From NCBI GenBank assembly GCA_946886845.1, contig CAMPJH010000003.1, positions 1 to 28,496 of the forward strand: a DNA stretch of 28,496 nucleotides, read 5' to 3'. The notes below the pieces were generated by a model that was given only the letters and a program-made list of their open reading frames with translations, did no database searches and was not told the origin of the DNA. The DNA comes from an uncultured Sphingomonas sp. GTDB lineage: Bacteria; Pseudomonadota; Alphaproteobacteria; Sphingomonadales; Sphingomonadaceae. Position 1 is the stretch's first letter; every line of letters begins with the position of its first letter. Shown here in pieces: positions 20,919 to 28,443 of this stretch. The translations under genes were made by a program, and so were the position numbers.

Positions 20919-21796
20919 GCAATCCGCTCCGCGATCCTGCGGGCGCCGGCGATGAAGGCGCCTTCGCCGTCGATCTGTTCGCTGCCAATGCCGGCTTCGT
21001 TGAGCGCCGCTGCATAGAGCTCGGTCAGCTCGGGCCGGCCCATGACGATGACCGGCGAGTCTGGCTTGTCGGCCGTGCCGACGCGGACGTCCTCGCCGAT
21101 CAGCAGGCCGCTGACCAATGACCCGGCGTCGGCCCGTTCGAGGCCGCCAAGCAGGAAGCGGGCGCGGGCTTCGAACAGTTCGGCGGTCACACCGGCGCCG
21201 GACAGCCCGCGCCGAACGCCGTCGCAAAAGGCGGCTCCGGCGGTCGCTTCGGCTTCGAGCAGGTCGGACAGGATGCTGTGCTCCTTGAGCAGATTGAACA
21301 GCTCGCCGGTCATTACGGTTCGGAACGATTCTATGCGGCCGCCGCGGACCACGACCCACTTGTTGTGGGTGCCGGGATGGCAGACCAGGCAATCGGGCCG
21401 GATCTCGCCCGAGGCGGCTGCGCCGAGAATCTGCACCTCTTCCCCGCGCATCACGTCGGAGCGGCCGTCGCGAAAGGCAACGCCGGGAACGATCGCGGTA
21501 CGCTCGTCGGCCCACACCAGCGCGCTAGCCAGCTCGTCGAGCCCCGCCGGGCAGCGCACATAGGGCGCCTCCTTCCAGCCGCGGTTGGAGCCGATCATCC
21601 CGGCCAGCAGCATCGGCTGGTCGCCCAGCCGGTCGCGGATCTCCCTCACCGCCGCCTCGAACTGTCCGCGCTCGACCGACAGGATGCCGCGGTTGTCCTC
21701 GAATTCCTTCGCGCATGTGCCGTCGCCGCCGATACTATAGGCGCGGCGGTTGGTGGTGCCCCAGTCGACGGCGATGAAACCTTCTGGCCAGCGCAT
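20915..21796 (-). CDS. dgoK: 2-dehydro-3-deoxygalactonokinase
   Basis: DgoK phosphorylates 2-keto-3-deoxygalactonate with ATP to KDPGal. The 293-residue protein matches family length. It opens with FIAVDWGTTNRRAYSI, the nucleotide-binding phosphate-1 motif of this sugar-kinase family. GEEVQILGA (near residue 124) and HPGTHNKWVVV (near 146) are DgoK landmarks. An in-frame TGA lies three codons upstream of ATG 21796, so the start is well constrained. The GGAGG on the minus strand is 13 bases upstream, a little far. It is the first gene of the leftward galactonate operon and starts only 29 bases from the lactonase gene on the other strand. Confidence 0.94.
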   Translation of the reverse strand: MRWPEGFIAVDWGTTNRRAYSIGGDGTCAKEFEDNRGILSVERGQFEAAVREIRDRLGDQPMLLAGMIGSNRGWKEAPYVRCPAGLDELASALVWADERTAIVPGVAFRDGRSDVMRGEEVQILGAAASGEIRPDCLVCHPGTHNKWVVVRGGRIESFRTVMTGELFNLLKEHSILSDLLEAEATAGAAFCDGVRRGLSGAGVTAELFEARARFLLGGLERADAGSLVSGLLIGEDVRVGTADKPDSPVIVMGRPELTELYAAALNEAGIGSEQIDGEGAFIAGARRIAERIA

Positions 21797-21809
21797 GCGT
21801 CGTCAAGAA

Positions 21810-21819
21810 CCTCCAGGAG
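21810..21819. promoter_or_regulatory. Back-to-back Shine-Dalgarno sequences between the two galactose operons
   Basis: CCTCCAGGAG holds GGAGG for dgoK on the minus strand (13 bases from its ATG) and AGGAG for the lactonase on the plus strand (6 bases from its ATG). The whole intergenic gap is 29 bases. No promoter fits in the gap, so both promoters must overlap the opposite gene or lie within it. Confidence 0.6.
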
Positions 21820-21825
21820 ACGCCA

Positions 21826-22704
21826 ATGGGTTCACGACTAGCGGAAATAAGCTGCGCTGCCGACGTCCGGGCGCTTCATGGCGAGGGGCCGGTCTGGGTC
21901 GATCGCGAGACCGCGCTCTACTGGGTGAACATCACCGGCCGCAGGATTTACCGTCTTGGTGAATCGGGCGACATTCGTGAATGGGAAACGCCGATGCGAG
22001 TCGGCGCCATCGCGCCGCGGGCGAGCGGCGGGTTCATCGCCGCGACCGATCAGGGCTTTGCCCAAATCGACCTCGATTCGAACCGCTTCGACATCCTCGT
22101 CAATCCGGAAGAGCATTTGCCGGGTAACCGCTTCAACGACGGCAAGGTCGACCGGGCCGGCCGCTTCTGGGCCGGGACGATGGACGACAAGGAGCGCGAG
22201 GCGACCGGATCGCTCTACCGGCTCGATCCCGACGGCCGATGGGCCAAGCTGGACGAGGGCTATCAGGTGACCAACGGGCCGGCCTTCAGTCCCGACGGCC
22301 GCCGAATGTACCATAACGACAGCGCAAGGCAGCTGACCTACGTCTTCGACCTCGACGATGAAGGAAATCCGTCGAATCGCCAGGTGCTGATCCGGTTCGC
22401 GGGAAGCGAGGGCTATCCGGACGGAATGACGGTCGATTGCGAAGGCTGCCTGTGGATCGCCTTTTGGGACGGCTGGTGCGTGCGCCGATTCACCGACGAC
22501 GGCCGCCACCTCGCCGACATTCCGCTCAAGGTGCAAAGACCGACCAGCTGCACCTTCGGCGGGCCGGATCTCGACCGCCTTTACGTGACTTCGGCGACGA
22601 TTGGCATCGACGCCCAGGCGCTCGAAATGCAACCTTGTGCAGGCGGACTGCTTTTGGTGGAGGCGGGTGCGCGCGGAATCGAGCAGGTTCCGTTCGCCGG
22701 CTGA
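21826..22704 (+). CDS. SMP-30/gluconolactonase-family protein, probable galactonolactonase
   Basis: SMP-30-family lactonases are six-bladed propellers with one divalent metal. The three metal ligands of the family are visible: Glu20 (HGEGP), Asn150 (QVTNGPAFSPDG) and Asp199 (YPDGMTVD). NRFNDGKVDRAGRFWAGTMD is another diagnostic block. The 292 residues have no signal peptide, so it acts in the cytoplasm. In this cluster it would open the galactono-lactone made by the 1-dehydrogenase to galactonate. The start ATG 21826 has AGGAG six bases upstream. It leads the rightward operon; 45 bases separate it from the next ATG. Substrate is inferred from context. Confidence 0.9.
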   Translation: MGSRLAEISCAADVRALHGEGPVWVDRETALYWVNITGRRIYRLGESGDIREWETPMRVGAIAPRASGGFIAATDQGFAQIDLDSNRFDILVNPEEHLPGNRFNDGKVDRAGRFWAGTMDDKEREATGSLYRLDPDGRWAKLDEGYQVTNGPAFSPDGRRMYHNDSARQLTYVFDLDDEGNPSNRQVLIRFAGSEGYPDGMTVDCEGCLWIAFWDGWCVRRFTDDGRHLADIPLKVQRPTSCTFGGPDLDRLYVTSATIGIDAQALEMQPCAGGLLLVEAGARGIEQVPFAG

Positions 22705-22724
22705 GGATAAGCGGCGAGACGCTT

Positions 22725-22740
22725 AAGGAGACGAACCATC
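22725..22740 (+). promoter_or_regulatory. Shine-Dalgarno sequence positioned for a non-standard ATC start
   Basis: AAGGAG at 22725-22730 is a near-perfect ribosome site. Seven bases later comes ATC (22738), in frame with the glycosidase, whereas the first ATG (22750) is 19 bases away. No ATG, GTG or TTG start lies between. Either ATC is used, or it is a mutated ATG, or the spacing is unusually long. Confidence 0.5.
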
Positions 22741-22749
22741 GCCAACTTC

Positions 22750-24045
22750 ATGTTCGCGACAGGGGTCGAAAACAGCATCCCGACGATCAACAACGGCGCC
22801 ACCCGGATCGATCAGATGGAGGTGTGCGGCCACTACAAATATTGGCGCGAGGATTTCGACGCGGTCCAGGAGCTCGGAATTCATTTCCTGCGCTACGGCC
22901 CGCCGCTGCACCGCACGTTCCTCGGGCCCGATCGATATGACTGGAGCTTCGCCGACATGACATTCGCCGAGCTCAAGCGGCGCGACATCACGCCGATCGT
23001 CGATCTTTGCCACTTCGGCGTTCCCGACTGGATCGGCAATTTCCAGAACCCGGACTTTCCAAGGCTGTTCGCCGATTATGCCGCAGCCTTCGCCGAGCGG
23101 TTCCCGTGGGTGCAGCTGTACACGCCGGTCAACGAGATGTTCATCTGCGCGGTCTTCTCGGCAAAATACGGTTGGTGGAACGAGCAGCTGCGTTCCGACC
23201 AGGCGTTCGTCACCGCTCTCAAGCACATCGTCAAAGCCAATGTGCTGGCGATGCTGGCGATCCTTCAGCATCGCGCCGACGCCATCTTCATCCAGTCCGA
23301 ATCCTCGGAATATTTCCACGCCGACAGCCCCAGCGCGATCCATCACGCCGAACAGCTCAACTCGCGCCGGTTCCTCAGCCTCGACCTCAATTACGGCCGG
23401 CGCGTCGACAGCGACATGTTCGAGTATCTGCTCGACAACGGCATGACCAAGGATGAGTACGGCTTCTTCCTCCACAATCGGCTCAAGCAGCACTGCATCC
23501 TCGGCAACGATTATTACGTCACCAACGAGCATCGGGTGTTCGAGGATGGGCGCACGACCGCCTCGGGAGAGGTGTTCGGCTACACCGAGATCACCCGCCA
23601 ATATTACAATCGCTACAAGCTTCCGGTGATGCACACCGAAACCAACCTCGTCGAAGGCCCGGTCGGCGACGAGGCCGTGCAGTGGCTGTGGAAGGAATGG
23701 GCGAACGTGCTCCGGTTGCGCAACGTCGGCATCCCGACCGTCGGCTTCACCTGGTACTCGCTGACCGACCAGGTCGACTGGGACACCGCGCTTCGCGAGC
23801 AGAACGGGCACGTCAACGCGCTCGGGCTGTTCGACCTCAACCGCAACATCCGCAACGTCGGGCTCGCCTACAAGAAATTGATCCGCGACTGGCGCGAGGT
23901 GCTGCCGGCCTCCAGCCTGTGCCTGGTGGTGCCGATCGTCCCGCCCTCGCATTACGAGCTGGCCAGCGCGCGCGAGCAGGAGGAGGAGGCGAAGCGGCGG
24001 CTGCTGGAGGAAGAAATCGATTTCGAAAGCGGGAATGGCGCATGA
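22750..24045 (+). CDS. GH1-like cytoplasmic glycosidase in the galactose cluster
   Basis: The protein has 431 residues from ATG 22750 (435 if the ATC at 22738 is used). It looks like a clan GH-A barrel related to family 1: YTPVNEM holds the likely acid/base Glu129 and MHTETN the likely nucleophile Glu297, matching the NEP and TENG positions of classical GH1 enzymes. WYSLTDQVDWDTAL resembles the C-terminal GH1 block. There is no signal peptide, so substrate must be imported. The last 25 residues are a charged helix (REQEEEAKRRLLEEE). The gene lies between the lactonase and dgoD, overlapping dgoD by ATGA, so a beta-galactosidase role is attractive. The substrate is inference, not sequence evidence. 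Confidence 0.85.
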   Translation: MFATGVENSIPTINNGATRIDQMEVCGHYKYWREDFDAVQELGIHFLRYGPPLHRTFLGPDRYDWSFADMTFAELKRRDITPIVDLCHFGVPDWIGNFQNPDFPRLFADYAAAFAERFPWVQLYTPVNEMFICAVFSAKYGWWNEQLRSDQAFVTALKHIVKANVLAMLAILQHRADAIFIQSESSEYFHADSPSAIHHAEQLNSRRFLSLDLNYGRRVDSDMFEYLLDNGMTKDEYGFFLHNRLKQHCILGNDYYVTNEHRVFEDGRTTASGEVFGYTEITRQYYNRYKLPVMHTETNLVEGPVGDEAVQWLWKEWANVLRLRNVGIPTVGFTWYSLTDQVDWDTALREQNGHVNALGLFDLNRNIRNVGLAYKKLIRDWREVLPASSLCLVVPIVPPSHYELASAREQEEEAKRRLLEEEIDFESGNGA

Positions 24046-25181
24046 AGATCGGACGGATCGAAACCTTCTACGTCGCGCCGCGCTGGCTGTTCGTGCGGGT
24101 CGAAAGCGACGACGGCGCGGTCGGCTGGGGCGAGGCGAGCCTCGAGGGCCATGCCGAAGCCGTCGACGGCGCGTTCGAGGCGCTCAAGGACCGCTTCGTC
24201 GGCCACGACCCGTTCCGAATCGAGGACATCTGGCAGGTCGGCTATCGCAGCGGCTTCTATCGCGGCGGCCCGGTGCTGATGTCGGCGCTCGCCGGTCTCG
24301 AGCAGGCGCTGTGGGATCTCAAAGGCCGAGCTCTCGGCCTGCCGGCCTGGGAGATGCTCGGCGGCAAGGTCCGCGACAGGGTCCGTGCCTATGCGTGGAT
24401 CGGCGGCGACCGTCCGCATGAGATTGGGGCGGCCGCCAAGGCCCGCCGCGAGCAGGGGTTTTCGGCGGTGAAAATGAACGCGACGGCCGAGCTCGACTGG
24501 ATCGGCACGCCGAAGCTGTTCGATGACGTGGTCGATCGGGTGAAGGCCGCCCAGGACGCCGGCATGGACGTCGGCCTCGACTTCCACGGCCGGGTCCACC
24601 GGCCGCTCGCCAAGCAGCTCGCCAGGGCGCTCGAACCGCTCGGCCTGCTGTTCATCGAGGAGCCGCTGCTGTCGGAGAATCCGGAAGGGCTGCGGCAGAT
24701 CGCGGCGCTGACCTCGACGCCGATCGCGCTCGGCGAACGGCTGTTCTCGCGCTGGGACTTCAAGCCGTTCTTCGAAAGCGGCGCGGTCGACATCATCCAG
24801 CCGGACCTCAGCCATGCCGGCGGCATCCTCGAGGTCCGCAAGATCGCGGCCATGGCCGAAGCCTATGACATCGCGGTCGCCCCGCATTGCCCGCTCGGCC
24901 CGCTGGCGCTCGCCGCCTGCCTGCAGGTCGCGGGATGCACGCCCAATGTCGCGATCCAGGAGATGAGCCTCGGCATCCACTACAATGTCGGCGCCGACCT
25001 GTTCACGTATTGCGCGCACAAGGAGGAACTGACACCGGTCGACGGCTATCTGACGATCCCCGCCGGCCCGGGCCTCGGAGTCGAGATCGACGAGGATGCG
25101 GTGCGCGCCTCGGACAAGGAGCGGCATCGCTGGCGCAACCCGGTCTGGCGGCTCGACGACGGCAGCTTCGCCGAATGGTGA
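24042..25181 (+). CDS. dgoD: D-galactonate dehydratase
   Basis: DgoD removes water from D-galactonate to give 2-keto-3-deoxygalactonate. The 379-residue protein is an enolase-superfamily member, clearly like E. coli DgoD along its length (PRWLFVRVE, VGYRSGFYRGGPVLMSA, AYAWIGGDRP). The Mg2+ ligands are Asp180, Glu206 and Glu232, and the acid-base histidines are His182 (GLDFHGRV) and His282 (APHCPLGP). They are shifted by three from the E. coli numbering, as expected from the shorter N-terminal half. The C-terminal RNPVWRLDDGSFAEW is also DgoD-like. The ATG overlaps the glycosidase stop, so it is translated from the same mRNA. The frame opening further upstream is antisense to the glycosidase and is not used. 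Confidence 0.96.
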   Translation: MKIGRIETFYVAPRWLFVRVESDDGAVGWGEASLEGHAEAVDGAFEALKDRFVGHDPFRIEDIWQVGYRSGFYRGGPVLMSALAGLEQALWDLKGRALGLPAWEMLGGKVRDRVRAYAWIGGDRPHEIGAAAKARREQGFSAVKMNATAELDWIGTPKLFDDVVDRVKAAQDAGMDVGLDFHGRVHRPLAKQLARALEPLGLLFIEEPLLSENPEGLRQIAALTSTPIALGERLFSRWDFKPFFESGAVDIIQPDLSHAGGILEVRKIAAMAEAYDIAVAPHCPLGPLALAACLQVAGCTPNVAIQEMSLGIHYNVGADLFTYCAHKEELTPVDGYLTIPAGPGLGVEIDEDAVRASDKERHRWRNPVWRLDDGSFAEW

Positions 25182-25188
25182 ATCCGTC

Positions 25189-25206
25189 CCGCCGCTGAAA
25201 AGGCGG
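25189..25206 (+). terminator. Weak hairpin after dgoD
   Basis: CCGCC and GGCGG form a 5-base-pair stem with an 8-base loop, seven bases after the dgoD stop. There is no T-run. It could mark the end of the galactose operon, but it is weak in GC-rich DNA. Confidence 0.2.
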
Positions 25207-25238
25207 AGCAACCGGCCCCGCCCCCGCGTTTGCAAGGC

Positions 25239-27011
25239 ATGAACGCCGGAGATTTTCTCGTCGATCGGCTGAAAAGCTGGGGAATCGGCCGAATTTACGG
25301 CTATCCCGGTGACGGGATCGATGGCGCCATCGGCTCCATCCAGCGCGACGGCACCGTCGATTTCATCCAGGTCCGGCATGAAGAAATGGCCGCGTTCATG
25401 GCCGTCGGGCATGCCAAGTTCACCGGCGACCCCGGGGTCTGCCTGTCGACCGGCGGGCCGGGCGCGACCCATCTCGTCACCGGCCTCTATGACGCCAAGC
25501 TCGACCACGTGCCGGTGGTGGCGATCGTCGGCCAGGCCGAGACCAGCGTTCGCGGTGCCAGCTACCAGCAGGAGCTCAACCTCGATCGCCTGTTCGCCGA
25601 TGTCGCGAGCTACGTACAAGAGGTGACCCATCCGGCGCAGCTTCGCCATGTCGTCGACCGCGCCTTCCGGATTGCCGTCGCCACCCGCTCACCGACCGTC
25701 ATCATCCTTCCCAAGGATCTGCAGGAGCTCGACTATCAGGCGCCGGCCCGGGTTCACGGATTCACCCGTTCGGGCGCCGGCTATGCCTTTCCCAAGACCG
25801 TCCCGTGCGAGGCAGAATTGCTCAAGGCGGCCGATGTTCTGAACTCCGGCGAAAGGGTCGCGATTCTGGTCGGCGCCGGCGCGATCGGCGCGTCGGGCGA
25901 AGTGATCGCGATCGCCGACAAGCTTGGCGCCGGTGCCGCCAAGGCATTGCTCGGCAAGTCGGCACTTCCCGACGACCTGCCGTTCGTCACCGGTTCGATC
26001 GGCCTGCTCGGGACTCGGCCAAGCTCGGACCTGATGACCCATTGCGACACCTTGCTGATGATCGGCACCGGCTTCCCCTGGTCGGAATTCCTTCCGGAGG
26101 AGGGCAAGGCGCGCGCGGTGCAGATCGACATCGACCCGGCGATGCTGTCGCTGCGTTATCCGTGCGAGGTTAATCTGCACGGCGACTCGGCCGAGACGCT
26201 TCGCGCGCTCTTGCCGCTCGTGCGGTCCAAGCACGACCGGTCCTGGCGAAAGACGATCGACCAGTGGATGCAGGACTGGTGGGCGACCTTGGAAGCGCGC
26301 GCCATGACCTCGGCCCATCCCGTGAACCCGCAGCGCGTCGTCTGGGAAATGTCGCCGCGCCTTCCCGACGATGCGGTCGTCACCAGCGACAGCGGCTCCT
26401 GCGTCAATTGGTACGCCCGCGATTATCGGGTGAAGCAGGATCAGCTGGCGTCGCTATCCGGCGGATTGGCGTCGATGGGCGCCGCGGTTCCCTATGCGAT
26501 CGCCGCGAAATTCGCCCATCCCGAGCGGCCGGTCGTCGCCCTGGTCGGCGACGGGGCAATGCAGATGAACAACATGGCCGAGCTGATCACGGTCGAGAAA
26601 TATTGGCGGCGCTGGACCGACCCGCGGCTGGTAGTCTGCGTGTTCAACAATGAGGATTTGAACCAGGTCACCTGGGAGCAGCGGGTGATGAACGGCAATC
26701 CGCGCTTCGACGCCAGCCAGGACATCCCGGACGTCCGCTATTCGAGCTTCGCCGAATTGATCGGGCTGAAAGGCATATTCGTCGACGATCCCGAGCGGCT
26801 CGGCGACGCCTGGGAGGAAGCGCTTGCCGCCGACCGCCCCGTCGTCCTCGAGGTCAAGACGGACCGCGAGATCGCGCCGCTTCCGCCGCATATCACCCTG
26901 GCCCAGGCCAGGCGTTTCGTCAGCTCGATGGCAAAGGATGAATCTGCGGGTCACGTCATCCGCGACACGGCGCGGCAGGTCGTCAACGCCCTGTTCGAAA
27001 AGGCCGACTAG
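25239..27011 (+). CDS. Thiamine-diphosphate-dependent enzyme, pyruvate oxidase/acetolactate synthase superfamily
   Basis: From ATG 25239 the product has 590 residues, the length of pyruvate oxidase/POX-type and acetolactate-synthase-type enzymes. The cofactor-activating Glu48 lies in RHEEMAAFMAVGHA. The thiamine-diphosphate motif runs from GDGAMQMNNMAE to VFNNEDLNQV. A longer segment (VEKYWRRWTDPRL) lies between the GDG and NN parts, as in the less-studied branch near pyruvate oxidases. The precise reaction cannot be fixed: pyruvate oxidase, pyruvate dehydrogenase (quinone) or another 2-oxoacid reaction are possible. It lies 57 bases after dgoD, so handling the pyruvate made from galactose is a fair but unproven idea. 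A TTG at 25230 is an alternative start. Confidence 0.85.
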   Translation: MNAGDFLVDRLKSWGIGRIYGYPGDGIDGAIGSIQRDGTVDFIQVRHEEMAAFMAVGHAKFTGDPGVCLSTGGPGATHLVTGLYDAKLDHVPVVAIVGQAETSVRGASYQQELNLDRLFADVASYVQEVTHPAQLRHVVDRAFRIAVATRSPTVIILPKDLQELDYQAPARVHGFTRSGAGYAFPKTVPCEAELLKAADVLNSGERVAILVGAGAIGASGEVIAIADKLGAGAAKALLGKSALPDDLPFVTGSIGLLGTRPSSDLMTHCDTLLMIGTGFPWSEFLPEEGKARAVQIDIDPAMLSLRYPCEVNLHGDSAETLRALLPLVRSKHDRSWRKTIDQWMQDWWATLEARAMTSAHPVNPQRVVWEMSPRLPDDAVVTSDSGSCVNWYARDYRVKQDQLASLSGGLASMGAAVPYAIAAKFAHPERPVVALVGDGAMQMNNMAELITVEKYWRRWTDPRLVVCVFNNEDLNQVTWEQRVMNGNPRFDASQDIPDVRYSSFAELIGLKGIFVDDPERLGDAWEEALAADRPVVLEVKTDREIAPLPPHITLAQARRFVSSMAKDESAGHVIRDTARQVVNALFEKAD

Positions 27012-27340
27012 CCGATCCGGCCGATCCGCCGCTTGGCGACTTTGCCGGCGCCGTCGCGCTGGTACGGAATCTTGTCGAGCTTGCCGCGCAGGTCGTCGAG
27101 GCTTGGATCGGGATCGACCACCGCACCGGTATAGCGGGCGTCGCACTCCGCTTCCTCGGGCGTAAGCTCGCGCAAATAGGTGATTGTCAGCCGGCGTCCG
27201 AAGACGTCGTCGCCGCGCAGCTTGAGCTCGGGCTCGGCGTCATCGGGCAGGTTGTCGCGGATTGCGGCCAGGGTGTTGATGAGACTGTCGAGCGACGTGT
27301 AGTCGCTGATCTCGATGAAATCCTTGACGCGTCGGCCCAT
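27008..27340 (-). CDS. Conserved-looking protein of 110 residues, unknown function
   Basis: I do not recognise this family. The product is soluble and mixed alpha/beta. It opens with MGRRVKDFIEISDYTSLDSL, then a helix INTLAAIRDNLPDDAEPELKL, a strand RRLTITYLRELTPEEAEC and a basic end (KVAKRRIGRIG). A single Cys is present. GAGAGG lies just upstream of ATG 27340. Its stop is interlocked with that of the thiamine-diphosphate enzyme (CTAG at 27008-27011). It begins 128 bases from the divergent aldose epimerase. Codon use looks like that of its neighbours, so it is probably a real native gene. Confidence 0.75.
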   Translation of the reverse strand: MGRRVKDFIEISDYTSLDSLINTLAAIRDNLPDDAEPELKLRGDDVFGRRLTITYLRELTPEEAECDARYTGAVVDPDPSLDDLRGKLDKIPYQRDGAGKVAKRRIGRIG

Positions 27341-27377
27341 GATCCTCTCCCCGTCCCGCGGGGGCTCAGTTACTGTC

Positions 27378-27393
27378 CGCCCGAATCCGGGCG
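27378..27393. repeat. Perfect inverted repeat in the divergent gap before the aldose epimerase
   Basis: CGCCCG-AATC-CGGGCG has a 6-base-pair perfect stem and a 4-base loop. It lies in the 128-base gap between two divergent genes, so it is not at a gene end and has no T-run in either direction. It could be an operator or a leader hairpin. Confidence 0.35.
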
Positions 27394-27468
27394 CAATGTC
27401 TAATCCAGTTTTATCCCCAAGGAAGTTGCGTTGCTGTGAACAAGTCGTCGGATGAGGTTTAGGATCGC

Positions 27469-28359
27469 GTGACCGATGCTCCGTTGATGCTGCGTTCAGG
27501 GTCCCTCGAGCTCGAGCTCGATCCCGCGATCGGCGGAGCGATCGCCAGTTTCACCTGGACCGCGGACGGTCGGCGGACGGCGGTCTTGCGCGACAGCCGC
27601 GCTCCGCTGAATAACGTTCTCGACGCCGCGAGTTTCCCGCTGGTTCCGTTCGTCAACCGGATTCGCGGCGGAAGCTTTACGTTTCGGGGTCGGCGGATCG
27701 TGCTGAGGCCGAACATGCCCGGCGACCCAAGCCCGTTGCACGGCCAGGGATGGACCAATCCGTGGCGGACCGAATCGTCCTCTGAGGCGGAGGCGGTGCT
27801 CGCCTTCGACCACCAGCCCGGCGAATGGCCGTGGGCCTATGAGGCACGCCAGCATTTCCGGCTGGTCGGCGACTCGTTGTCCCTGCGCCTCAGCTGCCGC
27901 AACGTCTCAGACGAGCCCATGCCCTGCGGCCTCGGCGTGCACCCCTATTTCCGCTGCGGGCCGGAAACCCGGATTCAGACCTATGTCGATGAGGTGTGGA
28001 CGGTTGACGCCGACCTGCTTCCGGTCGAGCGCGTCGCCGCCACCGGCCGCTACGCCATCAACGATTCGCCGATTTGCGGCCGCGGGCTCGACAATGGCTA
28101 CGGCGGCTGGAGCGGCTGCGCGCTGCTGACCGATCCCGGCTGGCCGTTCGAGCTCATGCTGACTTCCAGCCAGGCGCGGTTTTTCCAGATCTATTCGCCG
28201 GCCGAGGGCGGGTTTTTCGCCGCCGAGCCGGTCAGCCACGCCAATGGCGCGCTCAACGAGCCGGAATCGAGCTGGGCCTCGCTTGGGCTGCAGGTGCTGC
28301 AGCCGGGCGAGGAGATGGACCTCGACATGCGGCTCGAGGTGCAGCCGAAGGCGGCCTAG
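27469..28359 (+). CDS. Aldose 1-epimerase (mutarotase) family protein
   Basis: The 296-residue protein has the galactose mutarotase fold and its substrate-site residues: Asn63-Arg64 (FVNRIRGGSFTF), His91 (LHGQGW) and the catalytic His158 (GLGVHPYF). Members interconvert alpha and beta anomers of sugars such as galactose; some act on phosphosugars. It has no signal peptide. GTG 27469 is chosen as start because AGGA lies four bases upstream. It lies 2.3 kb from dgoD and is not in the same transcript, but it could supply the anomer the galactose 1-dehydrogenase prefers. That link is inference. Confidence 0.92.
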   Translation: MTDAPLMLRSGSLELELDPAIGGAIASFTWTADGRRTAVLRDSRAPLNNVLDAASFPLVPFVNRIRGGSFTFRGRRIVLRPNMPGDPSPLHGQGWTNPWRTESSSEAEAVLAFDHQPGEWPWAYEARQHFRLVGDSLSLRLSCRNVSDEPMPCGLGVHPYFRCGPETRIQTYVDEVWTVDADLLPVERVAATGRYAINDSPICGRGLDNGYGGWSGCALLTDPGWPFELMLTSSQARFFQIYSPAEGGFFAAEPVSHANGALNEPESSWASLGLQVLQPGEEMDLDMRLEVQPKAA

Positions 28360-28365
28360 CATCGG

Positions 28366-28393
28366 TTGATACGGCGAGAAGCGCCCGTATATA
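28366..28393 (+). promoter_or_regulatory. Probable sigma-70-type promoter of tRNA-Ser
   Basis: TTGATA (28366-28371) and TATATA (28388-28393) are separated by 16 bases, a good -35/-10 pair in very GC-rich DNA. The predicted start near 28400 lies about 44 bases upstream of the tRNA. It begins just after the aldose epimerase stop (28359). Confidence 0.6.
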
Positions 28394-28443
28394 GGCCTTC
28401 CTGCCGCTGGCGCTCGATCCCCAAGGTCGATGCGCTTCGCACC

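Noticed and set aside
20919..21515. N-terminal extension of the KDPGal aldolase frame to 409 residues
   Set aside because: The added part is Arg-rich antisense-like translation overlapping dgoK. The aldolase domain begins at ATG 20918, and the ATGA overlap with dgoK fits a normal operon.
23952..25649. Open frame of 565 codons on the minus strand opposite dgoD
   Set aside because: It is antisense to dgoD and to the ends of its neighbours; composition and lack of motifs mark it as a GC-driven shadow.
27411..27443. Two DnaA-box-like words, TTATCCCCA and TGTGAACAA, in inverted orientation
   Set aside because: Each has one mismatch to the consensus, only two occur, and no replication genes are nearby. 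This is too little for an origin.
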